Source: Nostoc sp. S4
GTDB taxonomy: Bacteria; Cyanobacteriota; Cyanobacteriia; Cyanobacteriales; Nostocaceae
DNA length: 64,000 nucleotides
Assembly (NCBI GenBank): GCA_029379225.1
Contig: JAQYWR010000040.1
Location: 1 to 64,000 of the forward strand
Reading direction: 5' to 3'
Translations under genes and position numbers: made by a program
The notes under the pieces: generated by a model
Databases searched by the model: none
What the model was told of the DNA's origin: nothing
The model's input: only the letters and a program-made list of their open reading frames with translations
Shown here: piece after piece, positions 8,458 through 16,679 of the stretch
How positions within the stretch are numbered: position 1 is the stretch's first letter
Layout of the letters: each line of letters opens with the position of its first letter

Positions 8458-10959
8458 CTTTACCGATTGCTTCAAATCGGAATTAATGGAAACTTTCTAC
8501 AGCCTCAATATTTCCAATACTACGACCGTTTACTTTACCGATTGCTTCAAATCGGAATTAATGGAAACTCTCTAGACCTCCACGTGGTAAGATCACTTGG
8601 ACCTTTACCGATTGCTTCAAATCGGAATTAATGGAAACAATTCGCCACAATCTGTCTGGCTTTCAACACTCACCCTTTACCGATTGCTTCAAATCGGAAT
8701 TAATGGAAACTTTTTCACGTTTTCTTCAGCAGCTGCAGCCTGTTGCTTTACCGATTGCTTCAAATCGGAATTAATGGAAACAAGGAGTTGAGACCTATTA
8801 TGATGTCGGCGATAAGTCTTTACCGATTGCTTCAAATCGGAATTAATGGAAACCCGCTAGTTTTCCCGCAAAATTTTTGGTTTGCGTTCCTTTACCGATT
8901 GCTTCAAATCGGAATTAATGGAAACTTTCTCCCCCTTCGCTGAAACATTCTTTCAGCTCTGCTTTACCGATTGCTTCAAATCGGAATTAATGGAAACATG
9001 CTTTTTGTACTGTCATTTTCCCTAGGAACTTTACCGATTGCTTCAAATCGGAATTAATGGAAACTTGACATAAGCATTTCTCCGTCAGGCGTTTTAACCC
9101 ACTTTACCGATTGCTTCAAATCGGAATTAATGGAAACTAATTAATCAGTCCATCGACTGATTAATTAAGAAAAAAAAACTTTACCGATTGCTTCAAATCG
9201 GAATTAATGGAAACAATATTTCTCCAGCACCTTGGATGCCGGTAGCATGACTTTACCGATTGCTTCAAATCGGAATTAATGGAAACATTTACTTACATTG
9301 GAATCTTGTCTTGTGCAAGAACTTAACTTTACCGATTGCTTCAAATCGGAATTAATGGAAACGTAATTTGAACTTTGCTTGAACAGAAAACCATAAGCTT
9401 TACCGATTGCTTCAAATCGGAATTAATGGAAACAAAAGATAAAGATGATACATCGTATCTCAGGTAAAGTTACCTTTACCGATTGCTTCAAATCGGAATT
9501 AATGGAAACGATGAAACGATCAGGCTATGATAGAATTCGTAAGGACTTTACCGATTGCTTCAAATCGGAATTAATGGAAACGAGTAGGTACTGGTATAGG
9601 TTTCACTAATGCAAGCGGGGCTTTACCGATTGCTTCAAATCGGAATTAATGGAAACATTTCATAGATATATTGAAATTCGTTTTCCTCGCCCTTTACCGA
9701 TTGCTTCAAATCGGAATTAATGGAAACCGTAATCAATTTCAAAAGGAACGCCAAATCCCCAAAGCTTTACCGATTGCTTCAAATCGGAATTAATGGAAAC
9801 CCATTACTTCACCGGCCAGGCCGGATAACATTAAAAATCTTTACCGATTGCTTCAAATCGGAATTAATGGAAACATTTTTATGTAAAGCGCAAGCTTTAC
9901 AAGATCGGGTACTTTACCGATTGCTTCAAATCGGAATTAATGGAAACGTAAAAAAGTGTTTGCCATCCAAGACAATTACTGTTGCTTTACCGATTGCTTC
10001 AAATCGGAATTAATGGAAACCCAAAGTAGGGCTTTGGAACAGAAAAAATTCCACCACTTTACCGATTGCTTCAAATCGGAATTAATGGAAACAATATGGT
10101 GCTTGTGCGGGAGAAAACAAAATGCCTTTACCGATTGCTTCAAATCGGAATTAATGGAAACGAAACCCTTGCTTTGTCTTTGTTTTTTTACAAAGAAACT
10201 TTACCGATTGCTTCAAATCGGAATTAATGGAAACATTTTCTTAGTTTTTCCGCATCGCATTGCTTCTTAAGGCTTTACCGATTGCTTCAAATCGGAATTA
10301 ATGGAAACAACGCTTGATCTAACGTCCATGCTGCATCCTTACCTTTACCGATTGCTTCAAATCGGAATTAATGGAAACCATTCACCTTGTGGTCAACATC
10401 TACGTTAACCCCTTTATCTTTACCGATTACTTCAAATCGGAATTAATGGAAACGGATGCAATACTGTCAATACAACACTATCACCTATTCTTTACCGATT
10501 ACTTCAAATCGGAATTAATGGAAACTTTTGATGTCTATACGAGCACGAAGGACTTTTTCCTTTACCGATTACTTCAAATCGGAATTAATGGAAACGGTAA
10601 TTAAAGCCCAGAGCTTCGTGTGCGGGAGCTTATACTTTACCGATTACTTCAAATCGGAATTAATGGAAACACTTGCGTATCCTGCTGACATTGCCACATC
10701 AATATTGCTTTACCGATTACTTCAAATCGGAATTAATGGAAACCAGATCTTTAATTCTGGATTCGGATGCAGCGCCTCCACTTTACCGATTACTTCAAAT
10801 CGGAATTAATGGAAACACCAAATCCCCTAACTGCTTGACCCTTAATGTCTTTACCGATTGCTTCAAATCGGAATTAATGGAAACGCGAAACTCTCATTAC
10901 CACGGCTGAGGCTTCTCATAGCCCTTTACCGATTGCTTCAAATCAGAATTAATAGAGTT
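8458..10959 (+). CRISPR. CRISPR array 1: 35 repeats, 34 spacers
   Basis: The repeat is 36 bp, beginning CTTTACCGATTGCTTC and ending ATTAATGGAAAC, with an internal CCGATT/AATCGG stem and 6-nt loop and an ATGGAAAC 3' end matching type III crRNA 5' handles. Repeat starts run from 8458, 8533, 8603 and so on to 10849 and 10924. Spacers vary from 31 to 41 bp, as usual for type III. The repeats at 10418, 10490, 10560, 10635, 10708 and 10781 share one variant (G to A at position 12). The last repeat (10924-10959) is degenerate at its 3' end, marking the leader-distal end. Orientation follows from cas2 and the leader on the left and the decayed repeat plus terminator on the right. Confidence 0.98.
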
Positions 10960-10975
10960 GAAAACTCAAAAAATT

Positions 10976-10998
10976 AGCCCTCAAAAAGGAGGGCTTTT
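10976..10998 (+). terminator. Intrinsic terminator after CRISPR array 1
   Basis: Stem AGCCCTC / GAGGGCT with an A-rich loop, followed by TTTT and AT-rich sequence, 17 bp after the last repeat. Preceding A residues mean it could also serve the NYN gene converging from the right. Confidence 0.75.
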
Positions 10999-11027
10999 AT
11001 ATATTTAATAACATCACTGGAACTTAT

Positions 11028-11996
11028 CTAAGCTGCATCAAACTTTCTATATTTAGCAAGTTTATATTGAATACTATCCAAATAAATAACTTCATCAGCG
11101 ATTTGAGAAAGTTGCTCACTCAACATACTCTTCTTAGCAACAACAGTAACTTTCACACCGCGACGTTGAACTTCTTCAATAACTGGAATAAAATCCCCAT
11201 CTCCACTCACAAGAATCACATCATCTCCTTTTTTAACTTCCCTAATCATATCAACAGCAATTTTCACATCATCACCAACAGTTTTAAAAGTCTTGCTATC
11301 AGGTCGTGCTGAGATAGGAAGCCCAATAACTTCATAACGCTGATATTTTAAATAATCAATAAACCGCCTTTGTCCATCATTCATAGGTGAATGAATACCA
11401 GTGTAATATTTAAAATTAGTCCGGCTAGCATCTTGAGAAAGTTCTATGCGTAAAGCATCATAATCTAGTTCAATTTGCAACCCGTCAACGGCAAAACTTA
11501 AATTATTACCATCTATATATACACGAGTCATAGACTCTTGAGACTCTATCACAGGTTGAACAGAATTGTTATTGAAGTTACCTTTGAAATTTTCTGGTTT
11601 TTGAGAAGTAGCTTTCTCATAAAAATCTAACTTTTTCTCTAAGCTAGCAACTGTTGCTAAAACAACCTTGTGTTGATGCTGTAATTTTTGAACGTTAGCA
11701 AGATGAAGACGTTGACGAGTATCCTGAGTTTGAAATTTCTTCCCCAGTTTATTTAGCTCATTTTGCGTTTTTTCAAATTTATGCTGGAGACAGATATTCT
11801 CTTGCCTAAAAGCAGTCAACTGTTTTTCTTTATTTGCATTTGCTGAATTTGACTTGACTATGACCGTTATATAAATAGCACCAAATGCAGTCAATTTACC
11901 CAGATTTTTAAGCATAGGTTGCTTGATAATCGAACCAGTAATAATGCACGCAGCAGAGAAACCCGCTGTCAGATAAATTGCTTGGAACAGCTTCAT
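11028..11996 (-). CDS. Membrane-anchored NYN domain (PIN-like) putative ribonuclease
   Basis: 322 aa. The N terminus carries two hydrophobic segments (about residues 6-23 and 32-48), then a coiled coil (about 55-130), then a NYN/LabA-like domain from about 157 (VYIDGNNLSFAVDG, later GDDVKIAVDMI and ILVSGDGDFIPVI), whose Asp residues form the acidic metal site of PIN-like nucleases. It converges on CRISPR array 1 and lies inside the type III island, so an accessory role in defence or RNA decay is plausible but unproven. The start ATG at 11996 is the natural one for the membrane segment. Confidence 0.75.
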   Translation of the reverse strand: MKLFQAIYLTAGFSAACIITGSIIKQPMLKNLGKLTAFGAIYITVIVKSNSANANKEKQLTAFRQENICLQHKFEKTQNELNKLGKKFQTQDTRQRLHLANVQKLQHQHKVVLATVASLEKKLDFYEKATSQKPENFKGNFNNNSVQPVIESQESMTRVYIDGNNLSFAVDGLQIELDYDALRIELSQDASRTNFKYYTGIHSPMNDGQRRFIDYLKYQRYEVIGLPISARPDSKTFKTVGDDVKIAVDMIREVKKGDDVILVSGDGDFIPVIEEVQRRGVKVTVVAKKSMLSEQLSQIADEVIYLDSIQYKLAKYRKFDAA

Positions 11997-12343
11997 ATAT
12001 TTATTTTATGGTGTTAAATTTGTACAAAATCAAGATATCAAATATGTGGAAATTGGTTATTCCAATCGCATTATCAATATATAAGTAGGTGGGTAGGAAA
12101 ATTTATCGTTGAAGTAGGGCAGGAGGCAGGAGGAAAGAGAGTTTTAGTCTATTTAATCTTTCTTCACATAGTTTAGTTTTATCTTGCCAACTTACTTAGA
12201 GACAGCGATTTATCGTGTCTCTTACCTTAACCAAACAATCTTGATTGAATTCAAAATTCCAAATCTGACGAGGAAAGTACCTTTTCCAAGCATGGGTTTT
12301 AATAATCGACATACAAACACAAACCCAAAAGCAATCAGGGTAT
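11997..12343. other. Spacer containing a MITE-like element
   Basis: Spacer upstream of the NYN gene. It contains the family A MITE-like element (12082-12198). No other gene is visible before the small NYN-like fragment. Confidence 0.5.
12082..12198. repeat. MITE-like element, family A, copy 1
   Basis: It begins TAAGTAGGTGGG and ends CAACTTACTTA, with terminal inverted repeats of about 12 bp. The interior carries GGCAGGAGGCAGGAGG. Other copies lie at 51969-52108 and, truncated, at 61558. Confidence 0.6.
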
Positions 12344-12487
12344 ATGGTAACAACTCGGCGCGTCATGATTCTTGCAGATGGTGATAATACCTTCCTAGCA
12401 GCACAAAGCTTTAGCAGAAAAATAATATCCCTTGCATTAGTACAGAAGATTCAGTATCCAGGAGAAATAGAAATCATCTATAGGTAA
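12344..12487 (+). pseudogene. Short NYN-like fragment
   Basis: 47 codons starting MVTTRRVMILADGDNTFLAA. The first strand and ADGDN motif resemble the start of a NYN/PIN-like nuclease domain, but the rest of the domain is missing. It is most likely a remnant of a second NYN gene. It lies in the spacer between the full NYN gene and the membrane module. Confidence 0.4.
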
Positions 12488-12757
12488 TAGGCTAAAAAGA
12501 TGAATTTGAATTCTATTCAACAACAGAAGCTAACTACTCGTTTTGAATAAGCATTAGGAAAATTATTTTTTCAGATAAATTTTCTAATTGGCTATGGAAA
12601 TCCCTGTTTCCTAAAGGATGTCAAACTTGAAAGTGTTAGTTCACTGAATTTCTTGCAAAAGTTAGTTTATAAATTACTGACATTAAAAGCGTTTTTGTAA
12701 GAAGTATATTCAGTACCTTTAAAAGTTAATATTCTCAAAATTTAGGAGATAGCGATT
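12488..12757. promoter_or_regulatory. Upstream region of the membrane/CARF module
   Basis: AT-rich 270-bp spacer that probably holds the promoter of the five-gene module. A Shine-Dalgarno site (AGGAGA, 12743-12748) precedes the TTG start at 12758. Confidence 0.35.
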
Positions 12758-13486
12758 TTGAAATACTCTTTGCGTAAACAATCAAAAGAAGGTTCTAGTG
12801 TTTCCTTTAAGCAGGTGCAGCAAGAACCACCTTTGTGGAAATCTCCATTAATTTGGCTTTGTATTGCTGGTAGTGCGTTACTGATTGGAGTTCCTCTGGT
12901 TATGGACAGGTTAACCCATCGGGTGAATAGTGCGTTGTTGGTGGATGTATCTCTATCAAACCAACGTTACCAAACTTTACTAGAGGGGCTTTGTCGCCAG
13001 TATGTTGAGCATTTGGTGGAGGGTGATGTCCGAATTTTAGAGAAATTTGCAGATCGGGCGATTATATTGAGCAATCAGGAGTTTCAAGAGCGCGATCGCC
13101 TATCAATACAAAACCAATGCAAACAGATTACCACGCAACCATCAGGAATTGGTCGAGTTCCAGGAACATCGTTAATTGATGCGGTCTCTCGTTTAGAAAC
13201 GGAGATTGAGCATCAACAAAGTCAAGGTAATACTCGACTGGTGGCGGCTGTAGTCGTAATCCAAGCTGCTGAACTTGTCAATCATCAACAACAAGATTTT
13301 ACTCTTATTAAATCAAAGATTGAGGCTATTATCCGCAAAGGTGGTGCAGTTGCGATTATTGGCCCGGATGTCGATTTACAGAACGAATTAAGCCGCCAAT
13401 TTAGTTCAGTTAAAAATACTCAAATTTGCACCTACTCTGATGCTCAAGCTTGTCTCGATTGGCTTTTTCAAATCGTGCGGAAATAG
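12758..13486 (+). CDS. Membrane-anchored vWA-like domain protein (module gene 1)
   Basis: 242 aa from a TTG start with AGGAGA 9 nt upstream. One transmembrane helix (about residues 29-50: PLIWLCIAGSALLIGVPLVM) is followed by a domain opening with LLVDVSLSN. The DVSLS at about 63-67 fits the DxSxS metal-site motif of von Willebrand A domains, and a Thr around 137 (PGTSLIDAV) could complete it. The domain ends with a strand/Asp pattern (AVAIIGPDVD). It is the first of five same-strand genes between the two CRISPR arrays. I know no named family for it. The vWA call rests on the motif and fold pattern. Confidence 0.6.
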   Translation: MKYSLRKQSKEGSSVSFKQVQQEPPLWKSPLIWLCIAGSALLIGVPLVMDRLTHRVNSALLVDVSLSNQRYQTLLEGLCRQYVEHLVEGDVRILEKFADRAIILSNQEFQERDRLSIQNQCKQITTQPSGIGRVPGTSLIDAVSRLETEIEHQQSQGNTRLVAAVVVIQAAELVNHQQQDFTLIKSKIEAIIRKGGAVAIIGPDVDLQNELSRQFSSVKNTQICTYSDAQACLDWLFQIVRK

Positions 13487-13535
13487 ACCTTTCCTAATAA
13501 GGTTAAGATGATTTTAGTAATTACAGGAGGAGAAA

Positions 13536-13970
13536 ATGATCCCAAAAATGTTACCCAAACGCATAGAGAGACTTGAGCGCTGGCTGAAAATTATGCCAAG
13601 AACTTTACTGAGAATGCCAGACTACGACCGAGCAAATATTATTGCAGCAATTAAAGAATATGCAAAATTTAATTTAGCGAATTCACAGATTGCCAAATAT
13701 GATGCTGTACGCTCTCGGCGTTTATCGCGTAATCATCGCCAGATTACCCAATTTATTGTCATTATCGCAGGGTCTTTGACTTTTTCTGTAGCCCCGCAAT
13801 TACTCGCTAAACAAGCAGGACGAGGCCCTTGGGCGATATCAGCAGGTTTGTTGGGCGGAGGATTAGCCAGTTTTTATGCTCATAGCAATGCAACTAAAGT
13901 ATTAACAGGAATTAAGCTGAAAAATAGCACAAAAAATACTCGTAAAGCTATTCTAGAACGTAAAAATTAA
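13536..13970 (+). CDS. Small membrane protein of the CARF module (module gene 2)
   Basis: 144 aa with a strong ribosome-binding site (AGGAGG, 6 nt before the ATG). The first 70 residues are basic and helical (many Arg/Lys), then come two hydrophobic segments (about 72-92 and 97-113), then a basic tail. It is predicted to sit in the inner membrane with a positively charged cytoplasmic face. Unrecognised family. It lies 49 bp after the vWA-like gene and 9 bp before the next. Confidence 0.65.
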   Translation: MIPKMLPKRIERLERWLKIMPRTLLRMPDYDRANIIAAIKEYAKFNLANSQIAKYDAVRSRRLSRNHRQITQFIVIIAGSLTFSVAPQLLAKQAGRGPWAISAGLLGGGLASFYAHSNATKVLTGIKLKNSTKNTRKAILERKN

Positions 13971-13979
13971 GGATGATTT

Positions 13980-14312
13980 ATGTTAGAAGATAATTTCAAT
14001 CAGTTTGAAGAAACCCCTCAAAATGTATATATTCAAATTCAAAGCGAAATGCTTAATGAAATAGAGGGCATTCATGATAGCAAACCTAATAAAGAGGCGC
14101 TGGTGATTAGTGTATCTCTCAGTATTATTGAAGCAGCAGTTGCTTTTTATATGATTGCCTCGGCTGGTGTTTTGATTGCTTCAATGGTCAGCTTGTTTCC
14201 TGTGGCTTTGCTTTGGGCGATCGCCAACCACCATGCCGATAAAGTAGAACTACCAGAAGCTTACGACGAATTAGTAGAGAAATATTATGGAACAGTTCAA
14301 GGTTCATCCTGA
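13980..14312 (+). CDS. Small membrane protein of the CARF module (module gene 3)
   Basis: 110 aa. An acidic N terminus (about 40 residues) precedes two closely spaced hydrophobic segments (about 42-62 and 64-82) and a short acidic tail. Unrecognised family. Its 3' end overlaps the next gene by 26 bp, which suggests translational coupling. Confidence 0.6.
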   Translation: MLEDNFNQFEETPQNVYIQIQSEMLNEIEGIHDSKPNKEALVISVSLSIIEAAVAFYMIASAGVLIASMVSLFPVALLWAIANHHADKVELPEAYDELVEKYYGTVQGSS

Positions 14313-14865
14313 AAAAATCAGCCGAGAATTTGTAGTTACACTCGAAATAATTCCTGATGAACGAGACTATAAAGAACAGATAATTGATGCTCGTCTCAAG
14401 TGGATTTCTGAAAATGACCCCCACAATCCTTTGAAAAACTTTAGCATGGTTGACTCTCAAAGTGAGATAGATTTTTTTGTGTCTCGCCAGCAAGAACTAG
14501 AACAAGAAAAAGAAAGGCATATTCATCAGCTAATGCTTGAGTTACAACAAGATCTGCAAGAAATTCAAACAGACGAAGCGCCTGGGTTAGCTATCAGCTT
14601 AAGCGGGCCAGATTATTTGGTACAGGATAGAATCCAAAAATATCGAGAGCAAGAAACCAAGAAACGAGAAGCAATTTGCTATGAGGAAGTTAAATTAATT
14701 GCAGGCAGATATAATAGCCTCAAACAGCAATGCGAAGAACGGATTAACCAAGCTCGTGCTAACTATCAAGCTGCCTTTCGCATCTGGCAAGAAGAACGTG
14801 GCTGGGGACTAGGAAATGGGGAGCAGAGGGGCACAGGAGCAGAGGAGGAGAGGGGAAAGAGGTAA
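14287..14865 (+). CDS. Coiled-coil protein of the CARF module (module gene 4)
   Basis: 192 aa, charged and mostly helical (long Glu/Lys/Gln-rich stretches from about residue 60 to 170), with no membrane segment. It overlaps the preceding gene by 26 bp. The last 17 or so residues (GNGEQRGTGAEEERGKR) are encoded by a purine-rich dispersed repeat of the kind that fills nearby spacers, so the native C terminus probably lay near residue 175. Unrecognised family. It probably acts as a scaffold or adaptor with its membrane neighbours (inference). Confidence 0.6.
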   Translation: MEQFKVHPEKISREFVVTLEIIPDERDYKEQIIDARLKWISENDPHNPLKNFSMVDSQSEIDFFVSRQQELEQEKERHIHQLMLELQQDLQEIQTDEAPGLAISLSGPDYLVQDRIQKYREQETKKREAICYEEVKLIAGRYNSLKQQCEERINQARANYQAAFRIWQEERGWGLGNGEQRGTGAEEERGKR

Positions 14866-14923
14866 TTTTTCATTCTCCCCAATCCCCAATCCCCCATGCC
14901 CAATGCCCTAATACCCAATACCT

Positions 14924-15652
14924 ATGAAAAACTACTTTTTTCAAGCTGCGAAGATATTTTTTAACCCAGAAACTCTAGTTCCTTTCATTATTGGTACGAT
15001 TTTTTTATCTGTTTTAGGGAATGCTCTCACCCAAATATTGTTTAATGTTTTTGGAACTACTACGACTGCTGCTGTGGGAATTGCTTTCGGGTCTGTATTG
15101 ATTTTTATGTTTTCGGTGTGGTTTTTGGCTAAGTCATTAAGCAAAGTGCGATCGCCTGAAATTGATTTAGGTAAATTGCCCCCCAAGAAACACAAAGGAC
15201 TAATGTTGTTAGTGAGTCGGCATGAAACTTCTAAAAAAGCAATAGAATATCATCTCCCAGAACTAGAATATTGTTGGTTAATTTGTTCTTCCCAGTCTCT
15301 TGATTTAGCTAAAAAGTTAATACAGGATTTTCCTAAGTTAAAAATCGCAGAACCAATTGTGGTCAACGATATTTACGATCCTCTAGAGTTCTATCAAGTT
15401 GTGAAAAAAATCTACAAAAATCTCCCCGCAGGATGGACAATAGAAGATGCGATCGCTGATTTTACAGGTATGACTGCCCAGGGTAGTGTGGGAATGGTAC
15501 TTGCTTCGTTGTCTGTACAAGGTCTTTTACAATACACGCCAGCACAATCTCAAGATGGACAACCGACTGGTTATTCTCTCAACCCGATTGAAATTACTCT
15601 CAAGCAGCAGTTTCGCAGAGGAAAAAATCGATCAGCGCTTCGTAAATGTTGA
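14924..15652 (+). CDS. Membrane-anchored CARF-like sensor (TM-CARF; module gene 5)
   Basis: 242 aa. Two transmembrane helices (about residues 18-38 and 47-68) are followed by a soluble domain that looks like a CARF/Rossmann sensor: GLMLLVSRHE strand at about 92, LPELEYCWLICSS, and ADFTGMTAQGSVGMVLASL at about 178-196, matching the DxTGGxKxMS-type loop that contacts cyclic oligoadenylate. CARF proteins with an N-terminal membrane segment are known type III effectors; Cam1 causes membrane depolarisation. This one has two helices and comes with two further small membrane proteins, a coiled coil and a vWA-like protein. It ends tail-to-tail with the HigA-like gene, overlapping by 21 bp. The CARF call is by motif only. 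Confidence 0.6.
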   Translation: MKNYFFQAAKIFFNPETLVPFIIGTIFLSVLGNALTQILFNVFGTTTTAAVGIAFGSVLIFMFSVWFLAKSLSKVRSPEIDLGKLPPKKHKGLMLLVSRHETSKKAIEYHLPELEYCWLICSSQSLDLAKKLIQDFPKLKIAEPIVVNDIYDPLEFYQVVKKIYKNLPAGWTIEDAIADFTGMTAQGSVGMVLASLSVQGLLQYTPAQSQDGQPTGYSLNPIEITLKQQFRRGKNRSALRKC

Positions 15653-15934
15653 TATAGTCTTAAGGTCTGCTTCTTCTGCCTTTAATACATGATATAAATC
15701 CCAATTTTGTTGCAGGTTAAGCCAAAATTCAGAACTATTTCCCAAAAATTTAGACAAACGTAAGGCTGTACTTGGTGTTACACCACGCTTGCCGTTTACT
15801 AGCTCATTAATTCGCTGAAAGGAAACATGAATTCCTTGAGCAAGTTCTGTTTGTGATATTCCCATTGGTTCCAAAAAGTCTTGAAGCAAGATTTCTCCTG
15901 GGTGTGTGGGAGGGCGTTTTTTAGGAATTCTCAT
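15632..15934 (-). CDS. higA: HigA-type antitoxin (XRE-family helix-turn-helix)
   Basis: 100 aa from the ATG at 15934 (RIPKKRPPTHPGEILLQDFL), the characteristic opening of HigA antitoxins. A helix-turn-helix follows (ISQTELAQGIHVSFQRINELVNGKRGV). It neutralises the HigB-type toxin encoded upstream on the same strand and should repress the operon through the inverted repeat at 16369-16403. Its 3' end overlaps the TM-CARF gene by 21 bp. Confidence 0.88.
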   Translation of the reverse strand: MRIPKKRPPTHPGEILLQDFLEPMGISQTELAQGIHVSFQRINELVNGKRGVTPSTALRLSKFLGNSSEFWLNLQQNWDLYHVLKAEEADLKTISTFTKR

Positions 15935-16080
15935 AACAGTAAGTAGGTCAGTATTGAAAATTGTCGTTATGAAAAGGCAAAAGGCAGAGGGCATAAGGCA
16001 GAAGTGAAGAGCTTTTTGAGCAACTTTACTTGACGTTACATACTTTGGTTTTTTTGCACCACTCTACTTATGTTTTTTTA

Positions 16081-16374
16081 TTAATGGTAATCTGCTACTT
16101 CAACCTCTGAAGCACTTTCTGCTTTCCATGCAAAGCAAACTCTATATTGGTCATTAATCCGGACACTGTAGTAACCTTTTCTATCTCCTTTTAGTGCCTC
16201 TAATCTATTACCTGGTGGCACTCTCATATCATCCAAAGATACCGCAGCATTGAGTTGATCTAATTTTCTTTGGGCAACTTCCCAAAGTTCGATGGGACAT
16301 TTCTTGCGAGCGCCTTTTGAATCGTTCCCATCAAAAATGTCTTCTGTTTCTCTATCTTTGAATGATATTATCAT
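16081..16374 (-). CDS. higB: HigB-type toxin (RelE/ParE superfamily mRNA interferase)
   Basis: 97 aa. Typical HigB opening (MIISFKDRETEDIFDG) and C-terminal sheet (GDRKGYYSVRINDQYRVCFAWK). Ribosome-dependent mRNA endonuclease, toxin gene first as usual for higBA. About 146 bp separate it from higA, longer than usual. The ATG at 16372-16374 lies inside the inverted-repeat operator. Confidence 0.88.
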   Translation of the reverse strand: MIISFKDRETEDIFDGNDSKGARKKCPIELWEVAQRKLDQLNAAVSLDDMRVPPGNRLEALKGDRKGYYSVRINDQYRVCFAWKAESASEVEVADYH

Positions 16375-16403
16375 AATAGCATAATACCTGTGCTACTATG
16401 ATA
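16369..16403. promoter_or_regulatory. Probable HigA operator
   Basis: Inverted repeat TATCATAATAGCA, 9-nt spacer, TGCTACTATGATA (12 of 13 positions pair). It overlaps the higB start codon, the expected place for autoregulation by HigA. Confidence 0.65.
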
Positions 16404-16479
16404 TTTAATCAAAAATTAGGAGTAAGTATATCCAAATTCTGCAAAAGCATTATTTTACTTAGGTTTGAGGCAATTTATA

Positions 16480-16679
16480 GGAGTTTTGTATCAGCTTATC
16501 TACACACTTCGGCAAATCGCTCAAACCCTATCTTTTTCGTTGAAGTGTGTCGATTGCTTACAGGGAGCGGGTTTGAAGTATGTGGTTTGGTCAATTTTTA
16601 TTGAGGATGTACAATATTTTTAGGAGTGTGTCGATTTGGGCGCTGAAACCCTTACTAGGTAAAGGCTCCTAGACGAACT
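16480..16679 (+). promoter_or_regulatory. Leader of CRISPR array 2
   Basis: It aligns along its length with the array 1 leader. The three 13-bp motifs recur at 16498-16510 (inverted, ATCTACACACTTC), 16542-16554 and 16622-16634 (GRAGTGTGTCGAT), with spacings of 44 and 80 bp compared with 44 and 81 bp in leader 1. The final 50 bp are nearly identical, ending CTAGACGAACTC. Confidence 0.75.

Noticed and set aside
9138..9178. Intrinsic terminator inside a spacer
   Set aside because: The strong hairpin is followed by A residues, not T, on the transcribed strand, so it is a palindromic spacer rather than a working terminator.
8597..10909. ORFs of 64-104 codons across CRISPR array 1
   Set aside because: They are only translations of the repeat and spacers, recurring as LYRLLQIGINGN or FTDCFKSELMET.
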